From Streptosporangium saharense (GTDB lineage Bacteria > Actinomycetota > Actinomycetes > Streptosporangiales > Streptosporangiaceae), in the NCBI RefSeq assembly GCF_014203715.1, contig NZ_JACHJP010000005.1:483877-547876 (forward strand): a stretch of DNA of 64,000 bases, written 5' to 3'. The position numbers and the translations under genes are program-made. This document shows positions 41,080 through 49,375 of this stretch, in pieces. The notes beneath the pieces were generated by a model, which was not told the DNA's origin, searched no databases, and was given only the letters and a program-made list of their open reading frames with translations. How positions within the stretch are numbered: position 1 is the first letter of the stretch; each line of letters begins with the position of its first letter.

Positions 41080-42233
41080 ACGATCACCCACGGGTTGTCC
41101 GCCTCGAAGGCCGCCAGGGCGGCGTCGACGCTCGCCCGGTCGGGGCCGATCGCGCGGACGACGCCCAAATAGTCACGGTTGGTGTTGGTCGGCTCGATCC
41201 GGTCGCCGACGGCGCGCAGCGGCCGGTGCCAGAGCCTGACCGGGGCGCCGGGGGCGGGGGTGACCAGCCCGGGAGCCGCGGCGACGGCCCCCGCCTGCCG
41301 GGCGACCACGCTCAGCGCGGTCGCGTGCCCCCGCGCGCCGCCCAGGTCACCGGCCGCCAGCCCCAGGTGGACGCCGAGGATCCGCTCGAACAGCGGCACG
41401 CCGAGCAGGTTGCCGAGCAGGAAGTCGCAGTGGTCGCCGATCACGCGGTAGTTGACCTCGATGATCCTGGGCCCCGCCTGCGTCATCACGTACTCGGTGT
41501 GACAGGCCCCGAAGCCCACGCCGAGCGCCTTCAACGCCCGCAGCACGTGGTCGGCCGCGGGCGGCGACTCCCAGTCGAGCCGCTCCTCCACGAAGTACGG
41601 CAGCGGCCCGAGCGTGGTCCCGAACCCGCCCAGCACCCGTGTCCCGCTCTCGTCGCCGAGCGTCTCCAGCGTGTGCAGGGGACCTTCGAGATACTCCTCG
41701 ATGACCAGCGCCTCGCCGGGACGCCTGGCGCCGATCCCGTCCAGGGCCTCCTGGAGCTCGTCGTCGTTGCGCACCAGCACGACGTCCTCGCTGGCGACGC
41801 CCTCGCGGGGTTTGACGACCGCAGGGAACGGCACGTCGCGGGGGACGGGGTCGCCGGGGGCGAGCCGTACGGTATGGACCGTCTCGACGCCCGCCTCGGC
41901 CAGGCGCCTGCGGGTGAGCGCCTTGTTCTTCGCGGCGACACAGGCCCGCCAGTCCTTGCCGGGCAGATCGAAGTAGGCAGCGGCCAGGGCCGTCTCCGCC
42001 TGCAGGTGGTCGGAGTTGGAGAAGATCGCGCCGGGCGCGTGGTGGTGGGTGATGACGTCGATCACCTCGCGGACGTCGCGGACGTCGCAGTCGAGCACCT
42101 CGGCCCCCGAATCCCGATGGTGCTCAGGTCTGTCGGTCAGAATGGTGACGTCGCAGCCCAGTGCGCGCGCCGCCGGCAGGAATCCGTCGGTGACCGAGTC
42201 GGTCGGCTTGAGTGCGGTGAGGTACAGCCGCAT
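41076..42233 (-). CDS. ATP-grasp ligase of the siderophore operon
   Basis: 385 residues from an ATG 16 bp downstream of the iron box. N-terminal alpha/beta region to about 110; ATP-grasp domain with FPAVVKPREGVASEDVVLV, the acidic EEYLEG and the metal-binding IIEVNYRVIGDHCD. The relatives ligate amino acids (carboxylate-amine ligases). It probably prepares or joins an amino-acid building block before or after the two NIS synthetases. First gene of the operon. No monooxygenase, decarboxylase or exporter is adjacent, so building blocks and export must come from elsewhere. Confidence 0.85.
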   Translation of the reverse strand: MRLYLTALKPTDSVTDGFLPAARALGCDVTILTDRPEHHRDSGAEVLDCDVRDVREVIDVITHHHAPGAIFSNSDHLQAETALAAAYFDLPGKDWRACVAAKNKALTRRRLAEAGVETVHTVRLAPGDPVPRDVPFPAVVKPREGVASEDVVLVRNDDELQEALDGIGARRPGEALVIEEYLEGPLHTLETLGDESGTRVLGGFGTTLGPLPYFVEERLDWESPPAADHVLRALKALGVGFGACHTEYVMTQAGPRIIEVNYRVIGDHCDFLLGNLLGVPLFERILGVHLGLAAGDLGGARGHATALSVVARQAGAVAAAPGLVTPAPGAPVRLWHRPLRAVGDRIEPTNTNRDYLGVVRAIGPDRASVDAALAAFEADNPWVIV

Positions 42234-42248
42234 GTGGACCCCCGAGAA

Positions 42249-42267
42249 TCAGGTAAGCCTAACCTAA
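42249..42267 (-). promoter_or_regulatory. Iron box (IdeR/DmdR1-type operator)
   Basis: On the minus strand the 19 bases read TTAGGTTAGGCTTACCTGA, differing at two positions from the recalled actinobacterial consensus TTAGGTTAGGCTAACCTAA. It lies 16 bp ahead of the ATP-grasp start, consistent with repression of the operon when iron is plentiful. Confidence 0.92.
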
Positions 42268-42426
42268 CCTGCTGCATCCTAGCCGTACAGAGATCATGTC
42301 GCTCGGGCGACTGGGTATTCACCGTATATGCCCCACTCCGCCTGGCAGGCGGTGATCGTCCCTCCCTGGGAAGGCGACCACGACACGCGTCGTAGGATGC
42401 CAGTCGGTCTGGGAGACAGGAACAAC

Positions 42427-43404
42427 GTGGACATCACCACCCAAGAAGGACTGCTGGGACCGCTGCTGCTCGCCCGCAGCGCGATCGACCGCTCCGCCGT
42501 GCTGCGCGGTGACGCCGAATGGCTCGACCGCGCGTGGGCCGACGGCGCCACCCGGGTCGTCGTGGTCGACGACGGGCGCGCGCTGGTCAGGCGGCGCGGG
42601 GACGGGGTCGATCTTGTCCTGCTGCCCACGGCCGAGGCGCCACCGGGGGAGCGCTACCTGCTCGGCGTGGACGCCGAGGGAATCGCCTACTTCGCCGTCT
42701 CCGGAACGCTCCCGGCCACCGGGCCCGTCTCCGCCTCGGGGCGGATCGTCTCGGCCGTCGCGCTCTCGGCGATCGAGGAGGGGGCGGACGTCGTCGCCGG
42801 ACTGCGTCAGGTCGGCTCGCTGCTGGGGGACCTGGACGCCGGACTGCTGGTCTACGCGGTCGCCCTTGAGGCCTGGCACGCGACCCACGCCTTCTGCCCG
42901 CGCTGCGGGAGCCGTACCGAGACGCGCTCCGGAGGGCACGTGCGGGTCTGTCCCGAGGACGGAAGTCAGCACTTCCCCCGGGTCGACCCGGCGGTGATCA
43001 TGCTCGTGCACGACGAGGACGACCGGTGTCTGCTGGCCAGGGGACCGCAGTGGCCCCAGGGACGGCTTTCCGTGCTCGCCGGCTTCGTCGAGCCGGGGGA
43101 GTCGCTTGAGCACGCGGTGGCCAGGGAGGTCTCCGAGGAGGTCGGCGTGCGCGTCGTCGAGCCCCGCTACCTGGGCAGCCAGCCGTGGCCCTTCCCACGC
43201 AGTCTGATGCTCGGCTTCTTCGCACGTGCCGTCTCCACGGAGTTCGCGCTCGACCACGACGAGATCGCGGAGGCCCGCTGGTTCAGCCGCGCCGAACTGC
43301 GGGCCGCCCTGGACAGCGGTGAACTGCTCCTGCCGCCCGAGGTCTCGATCGCCAGAAGACTGATCGAGACCTGGTACGGCGAGCCGCTCACCGGCGACTG
43401 GTGA
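42427..43404 (+). CDS. nudC: NADH pyrophosphatase NudC
   Basis: 325 residues from the GTG at 42427 (AGGA 6 nt upstream). A central zinc ribbon begins CPRCG but its second half is CPEDGSQHF, so one expected Cys is missing and His may replace it. The NUDIX box is perfect (GFVEPGESLEHAVAREVSEEVGV, read in two overlapping parts), and the NADH-specific SQPWPFPRS motif follows. The enzyme splits NADH and NAD+ to NMN(H) and AMP and can remove NAD caps from RNA in other bacteria. It converges with the mycoredoxin gene with no gap, as in mycobacteria where the same two are neighbours. Confidence 0.94.
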   Translation: MDITTQEGLLGPLLLARSAIDRSAVLRGDAEWLDRAWADGATRVVVVDDGRALVRRRGDGVDLVLLPTAEAPPGERYLLGVDAEGIAYFAVSGTLPATGPVSASGRIVSAVALSAIEEGADVVAGLRQVGSLLGDLDAGLLVYAVALEAWHATHAFCPRCGSRTETRSGGHVRVCPEDGSQHFPRVDPAVIMLVHDEDDRCLLARGPQWPQGRLSVLAGFVEPGESLEHAVAREVSEEVGVRVVEPRYLGSQPWPFPRSLMLGFFARAVSTEFALDHDEIAEARWFSRAELRAALDSGELLLPPEVSIARRLIETWYGEPLTGDW

Positions 43405-43641
43405 TCAGGCGTTCAACCGGGCCTTGACCTCGATCACCGAGGGGTTGGTGAGGGACGTGCCGTCCTCGAAGAGCACGGTCGGCACGGTCTGGTTGCCGTT
43501 GTTGACACTCTCGACGAACTGCGCGGCGTCGGGGTTCTGCTCGATGTCGATCTCCCGGTAGGAGATCCCCTCGCGGGTGAGCTGGGACTTCAGCCGCTTA
43601 CATGGGCCGCACCAGGTGGCGGTGTAAACCGTCAGCGCCAT
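43405..43641 (-). CDS. mrx1: Mycoredoxin 1-like glutaredoxin
   Basis: 78 residues, the size of mycobacterial Mrx1. The active site is WCGPCKR (Cys11 and Cys14); mycobacterial Mrx1 has CGYC, so the CGPC form is nearer to thioredoxin. The cis-Pro TVPTVLF and the GTSLTNPS C-terminal groove for the low-molecular-weight thiol are present. It reduces mixed disulfides between mycothiol and proteins. The neighbourhood nudC-mrx1-uvrD2 is shared with mycobacteria, supporting the assignment. Confidence 0.9.
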   Translation of the reverse strand: MALTVYTATWCGPCKRLKSQLTREGISYREIDIEQNPDAAQFVESVNNGNQTVPTVLFEDGTSLTNPSVIEVKARLNA

Positions 43642-43716
43642 TTCGTGAGATATCCCCTCATGAGATGTTCAGCGCTCAGTGGCAACAAGGTGAAAGCCGT
43701 TCATCTTCCCCGCCGG

Positions 43717-44844
43717 TCAGAGCAACTTTCCCGCGATCCAGTCCTGGACCGTCTCGGCGACTCCGGGGAGGCGGTACATCGGCGTGCTGTGCTCGAACCC
43801 GGGCTCGGTCAGCACCGTCATGCTCACCCCGAAGGCCTTCAGCCGCTCCTTGAGCCGCAGGCTGTGCTCGGCGGGCACGAACTCGTCCTGGGAGTGTACG
43901 GCCAGCTCGGGCACGTCCCCCTTGCTGGCGTGCCTCGGGACCTCCATGCTGGCCCAGATCTTCGGGCACTTGACGGGCTCGCAGCCCCCGGCGAGCTGGA
44001 TGGCCGACTCGCGCAGCTTGCGCTTGTTCAGGTCGAAGACGTCGGTCGCGCCGTCCTCGTAGGCCAGCATCGGCGAGGTCACCGGGGAGATGCCGACGAC
44101 CCCGCGCAGCCCGGGCAGCCCGTCCCCGTAGGTGCCGACGGCCGAGGCCAGGTGCCCGCCCGCGGAGAAACCGACGACCACGTAGTTGTTGGGGTCGAAG
44201 GACCACAGGGCGGCGTGCCTGCGCGCGGTGGCGATGGCGTCGAGCGTGTCGGTGCGCTGCGCGGGCCAGGCCGCCTCGCCGGACAGCCGGTAGTTGAGGT
44301 TAAAGACCGTGTACCCCTGCTCGGCGTAGCTGGTGGTGATCGCGGTCATGTACTTCTTGTCGCCGCCCGACCACCAGCCGCCGTGGATCAGGAAGACCCC
44401 GGGCCGCTTGAGGCCGTCGGTCTGGTGCCAGACGTCCATCCGCTGGTGGGGGTGCGAGCCGTACGCGACGGTGTTGATGATGGTGCCGTCGAGCAGCGGG
44501 TTGTCCGTCGAGGCGACCCTCGGGGTGGCCGTGGGCTTCTTCGGCCTGGCGGTCGGTTTGGTGGTCGGCTTCGGGGTCGGGCTGGGCGTCGGCTTGACGG
44601 TCGAACCCGCGGAGGCGCTCGCGGACGCGGAGGGGTCGGGGCTCGGGTCGGCCTTGCCCTTGCTCTTGTGCGTTGCCGGCTTCTTGCGCAGCTTCGTGAC
44701 GGCCTTCGACGCGGTGATGGACGCGCCGCCGAAGTGCGACGACTCGGTGGGGGAGGCGTGCGCGGCGGAGGTCGTCTGTAGCGCCACGGGGCCGATCACC
44801 AACGCCGCCAGGGCGAGAGAGCTCACGGTCGCCGCGGTTCTCAC
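43717..44844 (-). CDS. Secreted alpha/beta hydrolase (esterase-like) with Pro/Thr/Lys-rich linker
   Basis: 375 residues from the GTG at 44844, which has AAGGAAG 6 nt upstream; a GTG at 44871 is less likely. A signal peptide (about 1-31) is followed by a low-complexity Ser/Pro/Thr/Lys linker (about 60-115). The hydrolase domain has HGGWWSGGD (hormone-sensitive-lipase-type HGG oxyanion), nucleophile Ser in GFSAGG, Asp in HSQDEFVP and His in GFEHSTPM. It is probably an exported carboxylesterase or peptidase of the prolyl-oligopeptidase fold, with the linker spanning the wall. Confidence 0.85.
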   Translation of the reverse strand: MRTAATVSSLALAALVIGPVALQTTSAAHASPTESSHFGGASITASKAVTKLRKKPATHKSKGKADPSPDPSASASASAGSTVKPTPSPTPKPTTKPTARPKKPTATPRVASTDNPLLDGTIINTVAYGSHPHQRMDVWHQTDGLKRPGVFLIHGGWWSGGDKKYMTAITTSYAEQGYTVFNLNYRLSGEAAWPAQRTDTLDAIATARRHAALWSFDPNNYVVVGFSAGGHLASAVGTYGDGLPGLRGVVGISPVTSPMLAYEDGATDVFDLNKRKLRESAIQLAGGCEPVKCPKIWASMEVPRHASKGDVPELAVHSQDEFVPAEHSLRLKERLKAFGVSMTVLTEPGFEHSTPMYRLPGVAETVQDWIAGKLL

Positions 44845-45022
44845 AGGTTTCTTCCTTCCCTCAAGCCACAAAATTCCCCCTCATTGTGGAGGAACTGCCC
44901 TTTTTACGCATCTTCCGGAACGACGTAGGTTGACGGCGGCATGTTGCCAGAATGGGCGAAGCTTGGCCACCGACTGCCAGGATGTTCACAGCCGGCCCGT
45001 ACAACCCGTGTAAGGAGTCCCC

Positions 45023-47122
45023 GTGGTCACAGACGACGTCCTGGCGGGGCTGGATCCGGAGCAGCGGGCGGTGGCCGAGGCGGTGCGCGGGCCGGTCTGC
45101 GTGCTCGCCGGAGCGGGGACCGGCAAGACCCGGGCGATCACCCACCGCGTCGCCCACGCCGTACGCACCGGGGTGGTCGACGCCCAGAGCGTGCTGGCCG
45201 TGACGTTCACCACACGCGCGGCGGGCGAGCTGCGGCAGCGGCTGCGCGCGCTCGGCGCGCCGGGGGTGCAGGCCCGCACCTTCCACGCCGCGGCGCTGCG
45301 CCAGCTCACCTACTTCTGGCCGCGCGTCATCGGCGGCGACCCGCCCAAGGTGATCGAGTCGAAGCTGCCGCTGCTCGCCGACGCCTTCCGCCTCGTCAGG
45401 AGGGCCCCCGACCGCTCGGAGCTGCGCGACGTCGCCTCCGAGATCGAGTGGGCCAAGGCCACCCAGATCGGCCCCGAGGACTACGCCGAGGCAGCGCGCA
45501 AGGCGGGCCGTACGCCACCGATGCCCGCCGAGGAGGTCTTCCGGCTCTTCGACGCCTACGAGCGGCTCCGCCGCGACCGGCACCTCGTCGACTTCGAGAC
45601 CATCCTCGAACTCACCGCCGCCGTGATGACCGAGCACCGCGAGGTGGCCACGCAGATCCGCCAGCAGTACCGCTACTTCGTCGTCGACGAGTACCAGGAC
45701 GTCAACCCGCTGCAGAAGCTCCTGCTCGACACCTGGCTCGGCGGGCGCGACGACCTGTGCGTGGTCGGCGACCCCAACCAGACGATCTACTCCTTCACCG
45801 GCGCGACCCCCAGATATCTGACCGGCTTCCCCGTCGAGCACCCCGACGCCGCCGTGATCAGGCTGGTCCGCGACTACCGCTCGACCCCCCAGGTCGTCGC
45901 CCTCGCCAACGGGCTGCTCGACAGGTCGAAGAGCCCGCACCGCCTCACGCTGGTTGCCCAGCGCACCGAAGGCCCCGAGCCCACCTTCACCGAGTACGAC
46001 GACGAGCAGGCAGAGGCCGCCGGGGTGGCCCGCGCGATCCGCGCCCTCGTCGACGGTGGCGTCCCGGCCAGGGAGATCGCCGTGCTCTTCCGCGTCAACG
46101 CCCAGTCGGAGGCCTACGAGCAGGCCCTCACCACGGCGGGTGTGCCCTACCTGCTGCGCGGCGCCGACCGTTTCTTCGAACGCCCCGAGGTGCGTCACGC
46201 CGTCGTCCTGCTGCGCGGCGCCGCCCGCTCGGCCGCGCGGGACGACGAGCTGGCCTCGACCGTCAACGACATCCTCGCCGGGATCGGCCTGACCCCCGTG
46301 CCGCCCGGCGGAGGCGGGGCCAGGGAGAAGTGGGAGTCGCTCAAGGCCCTCGCCGACCTCGCCGAGGACATGTCCGCCACGGGCGCGGACCTGACCGCCT
46401 TCGTGGCGGAGCTGGAGCGCAGGGCTGGAGAGCAGCACGCGCCCCCGGTCGACGGCGTGACCCTCGCCTCCCTGCACTCCGCCAAGGGCCTCGAATGGGA
46501 CGCCGTCTTCCTGGTCGGGATGACCGAGGGCATGATGCCCATCGTCTACGCCAAGACGCCGGAACAGATCGAGGAGGAACGCCGCCTGCTGTACGTCGGC
46601 GTCACCCGGGCCAGGGAGCACCTGGCGCTGTCGTGGGCGCTGGCCCGCTCACCCGGTGGGCACCGCTCAAGGAGACCCTCCCGCTTTCTCGACGGCCTCA
46701 CGGGACGTTCCTCCGGAGGCTCTGGCCGTACGGCGTCGGCCTTCGCCGCGTTCGTGTCCAAGGGGTCCGGGAGCTCGACCGAGCGCCGCAGGGTGGCCAC
46801 CCCGGTCAACTGCCGCGTCTGCGGCAGAACCCTCGTCGCCGCAGCCGAACAGAAGCTCGGCAGGTGCACCACCTGCCCCGCCGACTATGACGAGGCCCTG
46901 CTGGAGAGCCTCAGGACCTGGCGCGCCTCGGTCGCCAAGGAGGCCAAGGTCCCGGTCTACGTGGTCTTCACCGACGTCACCCTCCAGGCCATCGCCGAGC
47001 GTGCCCCCGTCACGGAAAGGGACCTGCTCTCTATAACCGGGATAGGACGCGTCAAAATGGACCGGTACGGCGAGGCGGTGCTGGCTCTCTGCCGTGCCGC
47101 CGACCAGACGGAGGACGCGTGA
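45023..47122 (+). CDS. uvrD2: ATP-dependent DNA helicase UvrD2
   Basis: 699 residues from a GTG with AAGGAG 5 nt upstream. UvrD/Rep motor: Walker A GAGTGKT (about 31), Walker B DEYQDVN (about 225), SIYSFTGA-type motif III, and LHSAKGLEWDAVFL. The C-terminal part has a tetracysteine motif (CRVCG, then CTTC) and an HRDC domain to the end, the arrangement of actinobacterial UvrD2. In mycobacteria this helicase is essential. It is coupled to tesB by a 4-bp overlap. Confidence 0.94.
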   Translation: MVTDDVLAGLDPEQRAVAEAVRGPVCVLAGAGTGKTRAITHRVAHAVRTGVVDAQSVLAVTFTTRAAGELRQRLRALGAPGVQARTFHAAALRQLTYFWPRVIGGDPPKVIESKLPLLADAFRLVRRAPDRSELRDVASEIEWAKATQIGPEDYAEAARKAGRTPPMPAEEVFRLFDAYERLRRDRHLVDFETILELTAAVMTEHREVATQIRQQYRYFVVDEYQDVNPLQKLLLDTWLGGRDDLCVVGDPNQTIYSFTGATPRYLTGFPVEHPDAAVIRLVRDYRSTPQVVALANGLLDRSKSPHRLTLVAQRTEGPEPTFTEYDDEQAEAAGVARAIRALVDGGVPAREIAVLFRVNAQSEAYEQALTTAGVPYLLRGADRFFERPEVRHAVVLLRGAARSAARDDELASTVNDILAGIGLTPVPPGGGGAREKWESLKALADLAEDMSATGADLTAFVAELERRAGEQHAPPVDGVTLASLHSAKGLEWDAVFLVGMTEGMMPIVYAKTPEQIEEERRLLYVGVTRAREHLALSWALARSPGGHRSRRPSRFLDGLTGRSSGGSGRTASAFAAFVSKGSGSSTERRRVATPVNCRVCGRTLVAAAEQKLGRCTTCPADYDEALLESLRTWRASVAKEAKVPVYVVFTDVTLQAIAERAPVTERDLLSITGIGRVKMDRYGEAVLALCRAADQTEDA

Positions 47123-47994
47123 ACCAGGCGCTCAAGGAACTGCTCGACCTGCTTGACCTGGAGCAGATCGAACTCGACATCTTCCGGGGCCGTAGCCCCG
47201 CCGAGGAGGTCCAACGGGTCTTCGGCGGTCAGGTCGCCGCCCAGGCACTGGTCGCGGCAGGCAGGACCGTTCCCCGGGAACGTCACGTCCACTCGCTGCA
47301 CGCCTACTTCATCCGCCCCGGCGACCCGGCCGTGCCGATCGTCTACAACGTGGAGCGCGTGCGGGACGGCCGTTCCTTCACCACCCGCAGGGTCGTGGCC
47401 ATCCAGCACGGCAAGGCGATATTCACCATGTCGGCCTCCTTCCACATCGACGAGCCCGGTCTCGCGCACCAGGCGACGACGATGCCCGACGTGCCCGGCC
47501 CCGAGGGGCTTGAGCCCTTCCAGGAGCGGATCCACCAGGCCCTGCGGGACGTGCGGGAGGAGTCTCCCTGGCGGGACCTGCTGGTCAGGCCGCGTCCGCT
47601 CGACGCCCGCTACGTCACCCCCCTCACCTGGGAGGCCGTGCTGGACCCGTCGCTGAGCCGTTCCACGACGAACGTCTGGTTCCGCTACGAGGCCGAACTG
47701 CCCGACGACCCGCTGCTGCACGTGGTGCTCGCGGCCTACACCTCGGACTTCACCCTGGTGGACACCGTACTGCTGGCCCACGGCCAGGCCTGGGGAACCC
47801 CGAACGTCTCCGGCGCCTCGCTGGACCACGCCATGTGGTTCCACCGCCCCTTCCGCGTCGACGAGTGGATGCTGTACGCCCAGGAGTCACCCTGGTCGAG
47901 CTCGGCCCGTGGCCTGGCCAAGGGAGAGATGTTCACCCGGTCGGGAGAGCTTGCCGTGTCGGTGGTCCAGGAAGCCATGATCCGTGTGAGTTAG
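47119..47994 (+). CDS. tesB: Acyl-CoA thioesterase II (TesB)
   Basis: 291 residues from a GTG with GGAGGA upstream, overlapping the uvrD2 stop. It is a double hot-dog protein with the N-terminal hot-dog motif FGGQVAAQALVAAGRTV, HSLHAYFIRPGD and the second-domain ASLDHAMWFHRPFRVDEWMLY, whose Asp with downstream polar residues forms the TesB active site. It hydrolyses medium- to long-chain acyl-CoAs. The link with uvrD2 appears positional, not functional. Confidence 0.93.
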   Translation: MNQALKELLDLLDLEQIELDIFRGRSPAEEVQRVFGGQVAAQALVAAGRTVPRERHVHSLHAYFIRPGDPAVPIVYNVERVRDGRSFTTRRVVAIQHGKAIFTMSASFHIDEPGLAHQATTMPDVPGPEGLEPFQERIHQALRDVREESPWRDLLVRPRPLDARYVTPLTWEAVLDPSLSRSTTNVWFRYEAELPDDPLLHVVLAAYTSDFTLVDTVLLAHGQAWGTPNVSGASLDHAMWFHRPFRVDEWMLYAQESPWSSSARGLAKGEMFTRSGELAVSVVQEAMIRVS

Positions 47995-48012
47995 TGGTAA
48001 AACTGCAGGTAG

Positions 48013-48050
48013 AAAATATGTTGCCCGTCCCGGGCGCCGGGGTTTAGGGT
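48013..48050 (+). promoter_or_regulatory. Probable WhiB7-dependent promoter of the whiB7 leader
   Basis: AAAATAT (48013-48019) sits directly before a TTGCCC -35 (48021-48026), with an 18-bp spacer to a TAGGGT -10 (48045-48050). An AT-rich block just upstream of the -35 is the signature recognised by the WhiB7 AT-hook with the principal sigma factor, so self-activation is likely. Confidence 0.7.
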
Positions 48051-48112
48051 CATGCACAAGCGAGTCGGACACTCCTGTTGCCCGACGATCCACGAATGGA
48101 GGTGAGTCCACT

Positions 48113-48442
48113 GTGAAGAACGTTCTGATGTCGTCCCAGCTTGGGCTTGCCTTCATGCGTCCTGCCACCACCCTGTCGTTCGGCACGTGCGCCATCCTCG
48201 CCGATGGTGCCGCGGCCAGGCTGCGACAGGAGATCCAGGTCCAGCGGGAAGCTCAGCTCCAGCAGGACACGACTGTCCGTACCCAGGTTCTCGGCAGCCG
48301 ACCGGTTGCTTCGATCGCCCGCGTGGCGGTTGGCGCAGGCGCCGCTCCGGCTCCTGAGGACACCTACGAACTGACCAAGCACACCGGCACTGGTGGATGG
48401 CGTGGTCCGTATTCCTGGAGGCAACCTCCGGTCATAACCTGA
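48113..48442 (+). CDS. Upstream ORF in the whiB7 leader
   Basis: 109 codons from a GTG with a very strong ribosome site (GGAGGTGA, 7 nt away). Codon use differs from neighbours, with many T-ending codons (CTT, GCT, GTT, CCT, CGT) early on. The product has no signal peptide or known domain; it includes a Gln-rich middle and a Trp-containing end (GWRGPYSWRQPP). It ends 20 bp before an intrinsic terminator that precedes whiB7, and its last codons overlap a hairpin. In actinobacteria whiB7/wblC leaders carry such ORFs, whose translation under ribosome-targeting drugs controls read-through. It is therefore best seen as a sensor ORF; a function for the protein itself is possible. Confidence 0.72.
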   Translation: MKNVLMSSQLGLAFMRPATTLSFGTCAILADGAAARLRQEIQVQREAQLQQDTTVRTQVLGSRPVASIARVAVGAGAAPAPEDTYELTKHTGTGGWRGPYSWRQPPVIT

Positions 48443-48500
48443 CCGAGGGAAAGAGCCTTCAGGCCGCGGATCCGCACCAGGATCCGCGGCCTTCTTGTTT
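48415..48500 (+). promoter_or_regulatory. Attenuator between the leader ORF and whiB7
   Basis: Three consecutive structures: a 7-bp hairpin inside the end of the ORF (48415-48421 with 48425-48431), a small GGTCA/TGACC hairpin (48430-48434 with 48440-48444), and an intrinsic terminator with a perfect 12-bp stem (48462-48473 with 48480-48491) and a T-rich tail (48492-48500). Overlapping halves allow alternative folds depending on ribosome position. Confidence 0.82.
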
Positions 48501-48569
48501 GTCCGCGTTGTTCCTGTCCCCCCACCCAGAGGTAACCGAAGACCAACACCTAACTGAGAGGTGAAGCAG

Positions 48570-48839
48570 ATGGGGGCCCAGACGATCATGGACCTGATCG
48601 ACGAAGCCGCAATCCCCTGTCGTACCGACCCCGACCTCTGGTTCGCGGAGTCTCCCGAGGACGTGGAGTTCGCCAAGGCGCTCTGCGGAGGCTGCCCGAT
48701 CCAGCAGGCCTGCCTGGCCCGCGCGCTTGAGCGCGAGGAGCCGTGGGGTGTCTGGGGCGGCGAGCTCATCCTGAGGGGCGCCATCGTCCCGAGGAAGCGC
48801 CCGCGTGGCCGTCCCCGTAAGACTCCTGTCGCCGCCTGA
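48570..48839 (+). CDS. whiB7: WhiB7 (WblC) transcription factor
   Basis: 89 residues from the ATG at 48570 (AGAGG 8 nt upstream); a GTG at 48561 overlaps that ribosome site. Four iron-sulfur cysteines (17, 39, 42, 48) are spaced as in Wbl proteins, followed by the GVWGG turn (60-64) and the AT-hook RPRGRPRK (77-84), which is specific to WhiB7. It binds the principal sigma factor and AT-rich DNA ahead of -35 elements, turning on intrinsic resistance genes against ribosome inhibitors. Expression is probably controlled by the upstream promoter and attenuator. Confidence 0.97.
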   Translation: MGAQTIMDLIDEAAIPCRTDPDLWFAESPEDVEFAKALCGGCPIQQACLARALEREEPWGVWGGELILRGAIVPRKRPRGRPRKTPVAA

Positions 48840-48896
48840 TTCGGCACAGAACCTGATCAACCGAAAGACCGTACGTCCCTGAAAGGACCACCTCCA

Positions 48897-49097
48897 ATGA
48901 TCACCCCCAACAACACCGCCGCCGGTTTCGACATGATGCCTATGCATGAAGAACTGGTACGGGACCGAATACGAACGCTTCACAGGGAGGCTGAGGAGCA
49001 GCGTCTCGTGACGGGCGTGCTGCGTCTGCGGCGCGCCCGCCGGGACGCGGAACGCGCTTCCGTCCGGCTGAGGAACGCGCTCCTACGCCTCGTCTGA
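48897..49097 (+). CDS. Small Arg-rich helical protein downstream of whiB7
   Basis: 66 residues from an ATG with AAAGGA about 10 nt upstream. The sequence from MHEELVRDRIRTLHREAEEQ onward is one long amphipathic, strongly basic helix (VLRLRRARRDAERASVRLRN). It has no cysteine and no membrane segment. Small basic helical proteins like this are common in actinobacteria and unassigned; nucleic-acid or sigma-factor binding is conceivable. It lies 57 bp after whiB7 and may be on the same transcript. Confidence 0.65.
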   Translation: MITPNNTAAGFDMMPMHEELVRDRIRTLHREAEEQRLVTGVLRLRRARRDAERASVRLRNALLRLV

Positions 49098-49130
49098 TCA
49101 AGACCGGTTCTCATCGACCGCCGCCTGCAT

Positions 49131-49349
49131 GGTGTTGATCGTGTTCCAGCCAACGCTGATCAACACCCGGCAGCGCCGGTCAGTGTCGGTTGGCGCCGAT
49201 CAGTACCGGCTGTTGCTGATCGGCGCTGATCTCAGCCGACGACCTCGTCCCCGCCCGAACGACCCGGGCCGGGGACGGGCCGTCGGCTGAGAACCATCGC
49301 TGGTCGCGAACCGCTTCCAAGGGGTGGCCCCTTCCCCGGGCCACCCCTT
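49131..49349. repeat. Cluster of perfect inverted repeats downstream of whiB7
   Basis: In about 220 bp: a 10-bp pair (49131-49140/49158-49167), an 11-bp pair (49193-49203/49216-49226), a nested structure (outer 11 bp 49231-49241/49281-49291; inner 8 bp 49246-49253/49270-49277) and a 12-bp pair (49319-49330/49338-49349). The last could terminate the whiB7 unit; four in a row suggest a structured RNA or protein-binding region. Confidence 0.75.
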
Positions 49350-49375
49350 TCGCATGCCCGTCTCCCCAATCCGGG

